From NCBI GenBank assembly GCA_025370845.1, contig JAMXFF010000014.1, positions 16,082 to 80,081 on the forward strand: DNA of 64,000 nt, in the 5' to 3' direction. The position numbers and the translations under genes were made by a program. The stretch is from Laspinema palackyanum D2a. Lineage in GTDB: Bacteria > Cyanobacteriota > Cyanobacteriia > Cyanobacteriales > Laspinemataceae. Every line of letters starts with the position of its first letter. The stretch's first letter is position 1. Positions 50,842 to 58,476 of the stretch are shown here, piece after piece. Under the pieces are notes generated by a model, which searched no databases, was not told the DNA's origin, and saw nothing but the letters and a program-made list of their open reading frames with translations.

Positions 50842-53310
50842 TTAGAAGAATTCGGATTCCCACTTGCCGTTGTTATAAGTGAATTCGATGAGTCTACTTG
50901 CCTTCTCATATTCGGCAGACAATTCAGCCGGGTCATTTCCGTCTCCTTTTTCTTTTCCTTTTAGTCCCAATTCATACTTCTCCATTCGCATAACCTTTAT
51001 GCTTGCTTTGGTCATTTTAGGATGAACCGTAGAGATATTTTCGGTGAAACTGAGACTAAATTTAACAGATTGAGAGCTTTTCAAAACACTTGCCTCGGGA
51101 GGAAAAGCTGATTTTGATATTTGCTTAGCTGCTGTTCTTATGTTCCATAGGGACATAGCCACATCAGAAAATTTGGGTTCACCTTTGAGTTTATTAATAG
51201 AAGGCTCTAAAGAGTCTGCAAATGCTATTATTGCATTTATGACATTAGTGAATTTTCCAGTTTGAAAACTAATTTCACCTTCCCTTTCCTGGGCCTCTCG
51301 TGTGATTTTCAAGACAGCTTCTCCGATGCCTTTGAGTTTGAGTTTCGCTTCTATAATATGCCTTGAAGTAGATTGTCCTTGGTATGACGAGGTCGAATGT
51401 TTTCTGCCGTTAGTGTACTTATAACTTAATTCAAACCCTGCGTTATCATTCTTTGCACCTACCGTAGCTTTTACTAAATCTCCTGTGTCAACATAGCTAT
51501 CTTTTACCTTATCCAAAACTTCGCCTCGTAATTTGGCTTCCCAGGCATCAACAATCCATTTTGCTTTGCCTTCATCGTTTGTTTCACCAGACCAAATTGC
51601 ATAAGCTATTTTATTGGGAACCACCGAACTCTCAAGTGCTTTTCTATAGAACCCATAAGAAATCAGTTTAATAGCATTATAAGCATTATCTGCTTGAGCT
51701 TCTGAATAAAAACCTACAGATGCTTTAAACTCAAGGCCCCATAGCTTAACGCCCCCTTCTAAAACGGCTTCCACTCGGAGCTTAAATTGGTTTTCTTGGC
51801 GTTCAGCTTCTACTTCTAATCCAAGACCAACAAAAAACGGCGGCTTAAGCGGTATTTTTAGAGTAAATTTAAAAGTTGCACTGCCATTCATAGGGACAGC
51901 CAACTCAATAGCTGATGCCACCTGTGTAAGTAGTACAGAATTTATAGAAGTCTGAGTGGCTAGGTATTTAATCTCCGCTGAATCCGTTTGAGTATTGGTT
52001 AAAATCTGATAATGAGATTCAAATTGGGCAATTTGCCAGTTCATTTCCTTTCGAGTCTCCTCCAAAGCCCATCTGGAATTATCCCAATTATGCAAAAAAG
52101 TTGTGTATAGGGAACTTAATCCCCACCGATCCACAAGGTCATTAGCTGCATATAGATGTTTTAAAATATCTAATACATTAGTAGTTGCTATGTTAATTCC
52201 TTCGGATGTTGTAAGATCGGCGCGACAAATGGAGTCCCTAACACGCAAATAGAAATCTTTCGCACGCCATACCTCCGTTGGAATAATCTGGTCCGCATTA
52301 CGTCCCCGCGACCTATCACTAGTAATATCAGTTCTAGGCATATCCTTCTGGATGTTATTCCTAATCTCCCATCCCCACTTATGACCCTGATCCCCAAGAC
52401 TGCTATTCCTTATTCGTGCTTTAACGTCTGCTAAGTTTCCTGCTCGTATGTTTTGACGGATCGTTTCTAGTTGAGATGCTTGTTGAGATTGTCTATTGAC
52501 ATTATTGTTATTACTAGAACGCTGGATAACCGAACTACCGCTTTGTTGAATCGTATGAGTCAATTCATGAGCGGTCAAATGGTCATTGCCGGGAGATTTT
52601 CCCTCCCCATAATAGATATGATTGCCGTGGGTAAACGCTTGTGCGCCCAACTCTCGGTTCATTTGGACGGCAGGGGCATCTGTATGCACTCGCACACCGC
52701 TAAAATCTGCCCCAAAACGAGGTTCCATCTGGGCGCGAATTTGTGGGGATAAAGGACTCCCAGAATTCTTAGTTTGATTCAGTTGAGTTTCTAGGGAACT
52801 CGGCGCATCCAGATTACCATCCCCTGCAGCTTGCACTCTAATCCGGCGTTGAATCCGGCCTTTTTTAGCTTCCCCTTGTTCTTCTTCTATGGCTGACCCT
52901 AACGGTTCTAGCTGCATTTGAGCGATGGAGGCCACTGGAGTGATGGTAGCAGCAATCGGTTTGGCTTGGGCCAGAGGAGTTTGGGTTGTAGCATTTGTCA
53001 CAGGTGTGGGCGCAGAGACCGCAGGCATTCTCATGACTGTATCGGCAATGGTATCGGCTTCTCGCTCGAATTTATCCCCCGGTGCGCCAATGGTGAGTTT
53101 AGGTTGAATGAGTGGGGGTGCAGAAAAGTCTATGCGCGAGAGGCGGCTTCCCCCCATTTCCCCCGGTTCTACCTTCGTTTGCAGTTCCGGTGCCGTTGCT
53201 GCTTCGGGTTCGGCAGCCTGGGCAAAAGGACGGAGTTTAAACATCCCCGTGGCAGAAGTCGGTGTAGAGTTTGATGGTCCTTTTTTTTGAATCTGCCGTC
53301 CGCTTGCCAT
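50842..53310 (-). CDS. DUF4157 CIS cargo/effector protein with unknown C-terminal domain
   Basis: 822 residues. An N-terminal segment shared with the second cargo (GRQIQKKGPSN, ATGMFKLRPFA, LIQPKLTIGAPGDKFEREAD) leads to DUF4157 at ~180-260, with HELTH at 248-252, the HExxH zinc-metalloprotease motif, preceded by FGADFSGVRVHTDA. DUF4157 is a known marker of extracellular CIS cargo. After ~270 the chain is helical (VWRAKDFYLRVRDSICRADL) and then beta-rich around 480-700 (FKFTLKIPLKPPFFVGLGLE, GGVKLWGLEFKASVGFYSEA). I do not recognise this C-terminal region; a toxin domain is the usual expectation. Start ATG 53310. Confidence 0.85.
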   Translation of the reverse strand: MASGRQIQKKGPSNSTPTSATGMFKLRPFAQAAEPEAATAPELQTKVEPGEMGGSRLSRIDFSAPPLIQPKLTIGAPGDKFEREADTIADTVMRMPAVSAPTPVTNATTQTPLAQAKPIAATITPVASIAQMQLEPLGSAIEEEQGEAKKGRIQRRIRVQAAGDGNLDAPSSLETQLNQTKNSGSPLSPQIRAQMEPRFGADFSGVRVHTDAPAVQMNRELGAQAFTHGNHIYYGEGKSPGNDHLTAHELTHTIQQSGSSVIQRSSNNNNVNRQSQQASQLETIRQNIRAGNLADVKARIRNSSLGDQGHKWGWEIRNNIQKDMPRTDITSDRSRGRNADQIIPTEVWRAKDFYLRVRDSICRADLTTSEGINIATTNVLDILKHLYAANDLVDRWGLSSLYTTFLHNWDNSRWALEETRKEMNWQIAQFESHYQILTNTQTDSAEIKYLATQTSINSVLLTQVASAIELAVPMNGSATFKFTLKIPLKPPFFVGLGLEVEAERQENQFKLRVEAVLEGGVKLWGLEFKASVGFYSEAQADNAYNAIKLISYGFYRKALESSVVPNKIAYAIWSGETNDEGKAKWIVDAWEAKLRGEVLDKVKDSYVDTGDLVKATVGAKNDNAGFELSYKYTNGRKHSTSSYQGQSTSRHIIEAKLKLKGIGEAVLKITREAQEREGEISFQTGKFTNVINAIIAFADSLEPSINKLKGEPKFSDVAMSLWNIRTAAKQISKSAFPPEASVLKSSQSVKFSLSFTENISTVHPKMTKASIKVMRMEKYELGLKGKEKGDGNDPAELSAEYEKASRLIEFTYNNGKWESEFF

Positions 53311-53896
53311 AGTCTCACCTCACCAATTCCATTGATATAGTATTGTGTTTAGTATTCCCTGAAAAATTAACTCGGGTCTAGTCTACTAAGGTCTAAGATT
53401 CTTAACCCGTGATTACACTGATTTTCACTGATTTGGAGAGGGGCAAAGAGTCGGAGGGGTCAGTTGATGATGCGGTTAATTTTTAGGCTGACTTCACCAC
53501 TCCCAATGCCCTTCTTGGGCTGCACCAATAATCTTATAATTTTCCTTTTCAAAAAAATAAATCATCACGAATCCTTGCCTATAATCAGTGTCGAAAACTT
53601 AGACCACAGACTGCACAGATTTTCACAGATTTTCCTAACTTCTCTGTGAAAATCTGTGCAATCTGTGGTTCAAATCCAATCTGCTCGCGAACAAAAAACC
53701 AGGTTTCTGCCGTAATAGTTGTCCAGAAACCACAGAGGGGATGAAAAAACCCGGTTTTTGGACCCGATTGAGGGTGAGGGGACCTGGGTAGAAGAGGGCG
53801 ATCGCTTATAGACCCCAAAAATCCTGGCTAACCCCCTAGACAATTTAGCCAGGAACTGCCAAAATAAACTATTACGTTGTTGTTTTAATACTTGCC
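53311..53896. repeat. 586-bp repeat-rich spacer between divergent cargo modules
   Basis: 53596-53675 holds an inverted arrangement of CACAGATTTTCACAGA and TCTGTGAAAATCTGTGCA elements. The right-hand version has copies at 35825-35860 and 58140-58168. ACCAGGTTTCTGCCGT and AACCCGGTTTTTGG segments near 53700-53760 resemble 15510-15565. A 23-codon minus frame (53494-53565) is too short to call. The promoter of the minus-strand cargo gene must lie near 53311-53400. Confidence 0.75.
53823..53853. promoter_or_regulatory. Candidate operator upstream of HTH gene copy 2
   Basis: CCTGGCTAA (53823-53831) and TTAGCCAGG (53845-53853) are exact inverted 9-bp arms, 13-nt spacer, 43 bp before the start. A degenerate counterpart precedes copy 1. 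Confidence 0.5.
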
Positions 53897-54313
53897 ATGC
53901 TAGTCGGAACCAACGAAGCCGCAAAGTTATTGGGAATTTCCAGCCCCCGAGTCAGACGTTTGCTCCTGGATGGAAGAATTCAGGGAGCTTATAAAATTAG
54001 CAATGTTTGGGTGATTCCTCTAAAAGATGGAATGCCCGTACTCAGCAAGGGGAAGCGCGGCCCAAAGCCAACGTGGAAAGCCCGGGGCCGCGAGGTGATG
54101 ACTTGCATTCATGTCAATCGGACTCGGATTAGCCCAAATTACAAGCGTGGGGAAAATCAGCCGGTCCTCAGCGTTAAACACGGCAGCAGTAATCAATATG
54201 GGTACGAGGTGGAAGTGGCCGGGCCCTGCCGAGTGGTGTACCGACCGGAGCAGCCGAAAGACTGTGGGGCGAAGGTGTGGATTGAGACCCTTTCGCCGGT
54301 ATGGGTTGCTTAG
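53897..54313 (+). CDS. HTH DNA-binding protein, copy 2 of the cargo-flanking pair
   Basis: 138 residues, paralogue of 49040-49456. The recognition-helix region differs (KLLGISSPRVRRLLL versus QLLGVSRDRVRRLLL), while the last ~75 residues and the DNA encoding them are almost unchanged, including the GCGATCGC after the stop. It stands 100 bp before the annexin cargo gene on the same strand and may control it. The gradient of similarity suggests recent duplication or gene conversion of the 3' half with divergence of DNA specificity. Confidence 0.8.
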   Translation: MLVGTNEAAKLLGISSPRVRRLLLDGRIQGAYKISNVWVIPLKDGMPVLSKGKRGPKPTWKARGREVMTCIHVNRTRISPNYKRGENQPVLSVKHGSSNQYGYEVEVAGPCRVVYRPEQPKDCGAKVWIETLSPVWVA

Positions 54314-54413
54314 GCGATCGCACCGTACCTAGACTTTAGTCGAATGGACGCGATCGCACTTTTAGGAGAAAGTAGACAAAATACTCTATCAATGCGATCG
54401 GCGAGGCTAGACT

Positions 54414-57400
54414 ATGGCAACCGGACGGCACATCCAGAAAAAAGGACAATCGAATACTACACAGACTCCCGCCACTGGGATGCTCAAACCCCGTCCCTTT
54501 GCCGAACCCGCCCAAACCGAATCAGCAACAACACCAGAACTTCAAACACAGGTGGAATCGGGGCAGGTAGGGGGCGATCGCTTGTCTCGCCTCGACATTT
54601 CTGCACCCCCATCGATTCAACCCAAACTTACAATTGGGGCACCGGACGATAAATTTGAGCAAGAAGCCGACACCATTGCTCGCAAAGTGGTCAAGCAAAT
54701 TAGTGTACCCACACCCCCGGATGCGAAGGGCGAGGGTGGATCCGTGCAACGTCAAATGTTCTCTACACCCTCAATCATGAGACTGACGGTCCAATGCCAG
54801 GAAGCGATCAAAGGAGGAAAGGCTTCGTCAGATTTGGAAAGCAGCATCAGCCAAGCTAAAAGTGGCGGCTCTCCACTAGATAATGCCATTCGTCCCAAGA
54901 TGGAGAGCGCCTTTGGTACAGATTTTAGCAGCGTGCGGGTTCATACCGATGCAAATTCCGATAGCTTAAATCGTTCTATCAGCGCTCGTGCTTTTACCAC
55001 TGGGCAGCACATTTTCTTTAAGAAAGGGGAATATAATCCGAGCCATTCTGGGGGGCAGGAGTTGATTGCCCATGAGTTGACTCATGTGGTGCAGCAGAAT
55101 TCTAGTAAAGTGCAGCCGAAGTTGGATAGCACAAGCATTCAGCGCGCACCAACCGTGCAAAATGCTCCTGCTGTAGATCCGGGAAGAATTAACCAAGCCG
55201 CTGAGGATCTGCGTAAAGCAATGAAAGGATGGGGCACTAATGAAGCTCTCATTATGCGAACTCTGAATAATAAAACTGCAGCAGAACTAGCGGCAATTGA
55301 AGAAAAATACCTGGAAATGTATGGTCGCACCCTTGAGTATGATTTGCGGGATGAGCTATCTGGAAAAGACTTAAACCAAGCAATGGGGTATTTATCTAAA
55401 GCAAGAGAAGAAAATAAAGCAAAAGTCACTGCTGTTGAAAAGGAAACTGACACTCCAGAGACTAAAGAATTAGTGAACTCTCAGGAGATGCTACAATCTG
55501 CTGACGCTTTGTATAAAGCGATGGAAGGTTGGGGAACTGATGAAAAGACCATTATGAATACTTTAAGAGGGAAAAGTCTCCAACAAATTGAAGCAATTAA
55601 ACGAGTTTATTTAGATCACTATGGAAGATCATTAGAACATGATCTAAAAGATGAACTTTCAGGAAAAGATTTAAAAGAAGCTTTAGCCTATTTAAGAGCG
55701 GACGCAGCAGAATCGGCAGCTAAAGGGCTAGAGAATTCATTGTCATGGCTTAATGATGACGAAGAAAAAATAGAAGAGATTTTGATGTCACTCCCAGATG
55801 CAGAAATTGATCGCCTGCAGAAAAATCATCCCGAAACCATTCGGAAGCTTCTTTCTAGTCTGGGCGGATTTGATAAGATGGTAGTTCTAGCACTTTTAGC
55901 TAAGAAGAAGCCCTTGGCTATTGCTTATCGCTTACAAGACGCAATGAAAGGCTGGGGAACGGATGAAAAAGCCGTTCAAAAATATCTTCAGGAACATAAG
56001 ACAGAGCTACCTCAGATTAAGCTAGAATATAAGAAGCTTACGAAGAGGGAGCTAGAAACAGATATCGATAGTGAATTTTCTGATAACTGGTTAACAGGAG
56101 CAGAAAAGACACTCACTAAATCCCTCCTTGCAACTGATCCTTATACGCAGGCGGCTGCCCGCATTTATAACGCAGCGTATGGTGCCGGAACTAATGAAGC
56201 CGCAATTTACAACGAATTTAAAGGGAAGAGCAAAGAAGAATGCGAAAAAATTAAGGAAGCCTATGATAAGAATCATGGTGGGGAAGGTGCTTTCCAGAGA
56301 ATGATTCACGATGAGTTTAGTGACCTTGGCTGGGGTAAGGAACTGACCAAAGTCCAACAATATAGCACCGATGGAAAACTTGATCCAGTCTTTGCTCTAA
56401 AAGACGCAATGAGTGGGATTGGAACTAACGAAGAGCAAATCAAGGAAATTCTCGGTGATAAGACAAAACCAGAAATTCAAGCTATCAAAGCTAGGTACAA
56501 AAAAGAGATAGGGAAGGACTTAGAAAAAGAGCTAGAAAGTGAACTCGGCGGTCGGGATTGGCATGAAGTTAAGCTCATGCTAGGTGGAAAACCAGAAACT
56601 ATGTCTGAAAAATGGCTGGTCATTAAGGCCAGGTACGACTTTGAAATTGGGGGAGGATCTTGGGCCTTTTCTCGTTGGGTTATGTCTTCTGCTCAAGATT
56701 TAGGGTTTACAACGAGCAAATTACAACTAGAAAAGCAATATTCGCGGCTTCAGCAAATTTATGACGAAAAGACGGGTCTAAAAGAGGGCTACACAGAGCA
56801 AGATTTTGAGCGAGTCTATAACTATACCGAGACAGATGTAAAGAACTATGAAGAAGCTAAGAACGCTGTCACAGATGCTATCGTCACAGGTGTAAATATT
56901 GGAGCGGCAATTATAGCCACCTGCCTCACAGCAGGAGGTGCAGGTCCTTGGTTAGTAGTAGCTGTAACGGCTGCCGCTGGTGGAATAGGAATAGCAATCA
57001 AATACGGCATACAGGGTGATGCTTACGGTTTAGAGGACGTTGCAATTGATGCTGTGGTCGCAGCAGTAACTGCTGCTCTAGCTGGAGTAGCGGAAGCTAA
57101 AGGACTGGCAGACAAGCTCGATGAACTTGCTAAGGTGTTTGGAGACAAATTTGCTAATAGTGTGTTTAAGGGATTTATGGTTGGAGCTATTAAAGGTGGT
57201 GCTAATGATGCAATTATTAAGGGTTTAGAAACTGTCTTGAAGAGTGACAAGCTACGCGACAGTTTCCTGGATGCTTTGATGGAAATTGGTGATCAAGGAC
57301 TCATTGCAGGTTTTAAGGGATTGCTAAAAGCGGGTACAGCAGGTTTTGCTGATAGTGCCAGCGATGCCTGGAAAGTGATAGCTGCGGGAGTTACTGAGTC

Positions 57401-57461
57401 TTCCAATTCTACATATGATTATGCCTCTTCAAATACCAATTATTACGGCCAACCCGCTTAG
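54414..57461 (+). CDS. DUF4157-annexin CIS cargo protein with hydrophobic C-terminal region
   Basis: 1015 residues. Residues 1-~100 match the other cargo (GRHIQKKGQSN, ATGMLKPRPFA, PKLTIGAPDDKFEQEAD). DUF4157 is at ~147-230 with HELTH at 220-224. Five annexin-type repeats follow, with GxGT(N/D)E loops at 272-277, 372-377, 513-518, 590-595 and 668-673. Each has an acidic residue 38-41 positions after its Thr (D313/E314, D413/E414, E554, D633/E634, E710), the type II calcium-site spacing. Residues ~815-895 are Gly/Ala-rich and hydrophobic (VNIGAAIIATCLTAGGAG, AVTAAAGGIGIAIKYG), possibly membrane-inserting. Annexin repeats bind acidic lipid surfaces in a calcium-dependent way, so membrane targeting of an injected protein is a natural inference. 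Confidence 0.88.
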   Translation: MATGRHIQKKGQSNTTQTPATGMLKPRPFAEPAQTESATTPELQTQVESGQVGGDRLSRLDISAPPSIQPKLTIGAPDDKFEQEADTIARKVVKQISVPTPPDAKGEGGSVQRQMFSTPSIMRLTVQCQEAIKGGKASSDLESSISQAKSGGSPLDNAIRPKMESAFGTDFSSVRVHTDANSDSLNRSISARAFTTGQHIFFKKGEYNPSHSGGQELIAHELTHVVQQNSSKVQPKLDSTSIQRAPTVQNAPAVDPGRINQAAEDLRKAMKGWGTNEALIMRTLNNKTAAELAAIEEKYLEMYGRTLEYDLRDELSGKDLNQAMGYLSKAREENKAKVTAVEKETDTPETKELVNSQEMLQSADALYKAMEGWGTDEKTIMNTLRGKSLQQIEAIKRVYLDHYGRSLEHDLKDELSGKDLKEALAYLRADAAESAAKGLENSLSWLNDDEEKIEEILMSLPDAEIDRLQKNHPETIRKLLSSLGGFDKMVVLALLAKKKPLAIAYRLQDAMKGWGTDEKAVQKYLQEHKTELPQIKLEYKKLTKRELETDIDSEFSDNWLTGAEKTLTKSLLATDPYTQAAARIYNAAYGAGTNEAAIYNEFKGKSKEECEKIKEAYDKNHGGEGAFQRMIHDEFSDLGWGKELTKVQQYSTDGKLDPVFALKDAMSGIGTNEEQIKEILGDKTKPEIQAIKARYKKEIGKDLEKELESELGGRDWHEVKLMLGGKPETMSEKWLVIKARYDFEIGGGSWAFSRWVMSSAQDLGFTTSKLQLEKQYSRLQQIYDEKTGLKEGYTEQDFERVYNYTETDVKNYEEAKNAVTDAIVTGVNIGAAIIATCLTAGGAGPWLVVAVTAAAGGIGIAIKYGIQGDAYGLEDVAIDAVVAAVTAALAGVAEAKGLADKLDELAKVFGDKFANSVFKGFMVGAIKGGANDAIIKGLETVLKSDKLRDSFLDALMEIGDQGLIAGFKGLLKAGTAGFADSASDAWKVIAAGVTESSNSTYDYASSNTNYYGQPA

Positions 57462-57482
57462 AAATATTAGGTAATCAGAAAC

Positions 57483-57962
57483 ATGGAAACAAGTTCAACC
57501 TCCGACTACTTAAGAATTGAGGCTTCGGCAGTCAAGCTGCTTGCTGCTTTTGGGACAACGAGGGAAGGGGCAGTTTTAGGCGAAATTGCCCGGGACAGTT
57601 TGCAGCCCAGAGATGAAGATTATGCTCAGATTTTTGTGCCAGAAGCCGTGGAAATCGCCCAAAAAGGATATAAAGAACTTTGGGCAGAGTCTCCCGTTCC
57701 TCAACCTCAACCCGGTCAGACTGAAATTTTAATTGCTCTTGGGCGTGCTGAAGAACTCTCATCTGAATCAGGAATAGCAGAGGTCTTTCCCGGTGGGTAT
57801 CAAAGCATAGGCCATTACCTACTGCCCGACAAAGTTTGGTTGACTTGGAAATATGTTAAACCCGGAGAAACTAGCGGGATGACCTATGATGGTTTAGTTT
57901 GGTTAGAAGAGCGTTTCGCTTGGTTTCCCAAACCTTGGAAAGTGCTATCGCCGCTTTTATGA
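57483..57962 (+). CDS. Hypothetical protein encoded directly after the annexin cargo
   Basis: 159 residues, 21 bp after the cargo stop, so probably co-transcribed. The N-terminal half is helical (YLRIEASAVKLLAAFGTTRE, VPEAVEIAQKGYKELWAE); the C-terminal half is beta/aromatic (YLLPDKVWLTWKYVKPGE, GLVWLEERFAWFPKPW). No signal peptide or known motif is seen. By position it is the counterpart of the YbjN-like partner of the first cargo, so a chaperone or immunity role is possible, but no similarity between the two partners is evident. I do not recognise the family. Confidence 0.6.
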   Translation: METSSTSDYLRIEASAVKLLAAFGTTREGAVLGEIARDSLQPRDEDYAQIFVPEAVEIAQKGYKELWAESPVPQPQPGQTEILIALGRAEELSSESGIAEVFPGGYQSIGHYLLPDKVWLTWKYVKPGETSGMTYDGLVWLEERFAWFPKPWKVLSPLL

Positions 57963-58476
57963 GATTGTCAGTCACTAAAGATTATCTTCCACTTTGCTGA
58001 CCCCATCCTCCCACTGGCTTTACCCTATCAGGACTTACGCAGGGACACTAGATAGGGAGCATCCTCACTATGTAAATAAAGGGATGCCCTTATAATAATA
58101 GATAGGAATTGGAGCTTCTCGAATATAAGAAATATCTCGCTGCAAATCTGTGCAACCTGTCGTTCAAATCCACCCTTTAATTTCCATATCCGTCAAAGGT
58201 TTCTCCAATTTCATCTATTCACTTTTTGACGCTTCGAGGATATGTTTCATCAGGGTGAGTGGATTAACATCTGCAGCAAGATGGCAGGGGGTTCCCCGAT
58301 AACTTTAGATTTTCCAAGGTTGAGATCAGGTCATCCCTCCCGACCTCCCGAGGTGTTTCTCAACCGTTGGCGATGAGGATCGCGTCTAAATAACGCCATA
58401 GGACTGGATAAAAACACCACGCTTCATCCAGATGGATAGAAGCATGGCGCATTCACAAACTCAGAGGATATTTAAC
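57963..58476. other. Convergent gap with repeats and a pseudogene fragment
   Basis: Between the annexin-module hypothetical gene and the calpain-like gene. CAGGACTTACGCAGG near 58029 is a motif common at the ends of cyanobacterial repeats. 58140-58168 carries part of the CTGTGCAA...GGTTCAA repeat. 58164-58322 is an AAA+ gene remnant, listed separately. No intact gene. Confidence 0.7.
58164..58322 (-). pseudogene. 3' fragment of a second CIS-type AAA+ ATPase gene
   Basis: Read on the minus strand it gives LGKSKVIGEP, then after a deletion and frameshift LAADVNPLTLMKHILEASKS E, a TAG stop, then MKLEKPLTDMEIKGWI and TGA. The intact gene at 61602 ends LGKLNVAGGN...IAADANEPVMMKHILEASKS, EYMKLERPLTDMEVKGWV. 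The TAT codon of Tyr has become TAG, and about seven codons are missing. It shows that a paralogous ATPase gene once ended here and was mostly deleted. Confidence 0.88.

Noticed and set aside
50715-50936. 73-codon minus-strand ORF overlapping the cargo 3' end
   Set aside because: It covers an inverted repeat and the end of the cargo gene in another frame, with no recognisable features.
53494-53565. 23-codon minus-strand frame (MIYFFEKENYKIIGAAQEGH and a few more residues)
   Set aside because: It reads protein-like and may be a remnant of a small toxin or antitoxin-like gene, but it is too short and unmatched to call.
53655-53690. GGTTCAAATCC resembling a tRNA T-arm
   Set aside because: It is part of a dispersed repeat; no acceptor, D or anticodon stems can be formed around it.
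54344-54652. 102-codon ORF overlapping the annexin cargo start
   Set aside because: It is a frame shadow of the shared N-terminal region; the cargo frame matches its paralogue.
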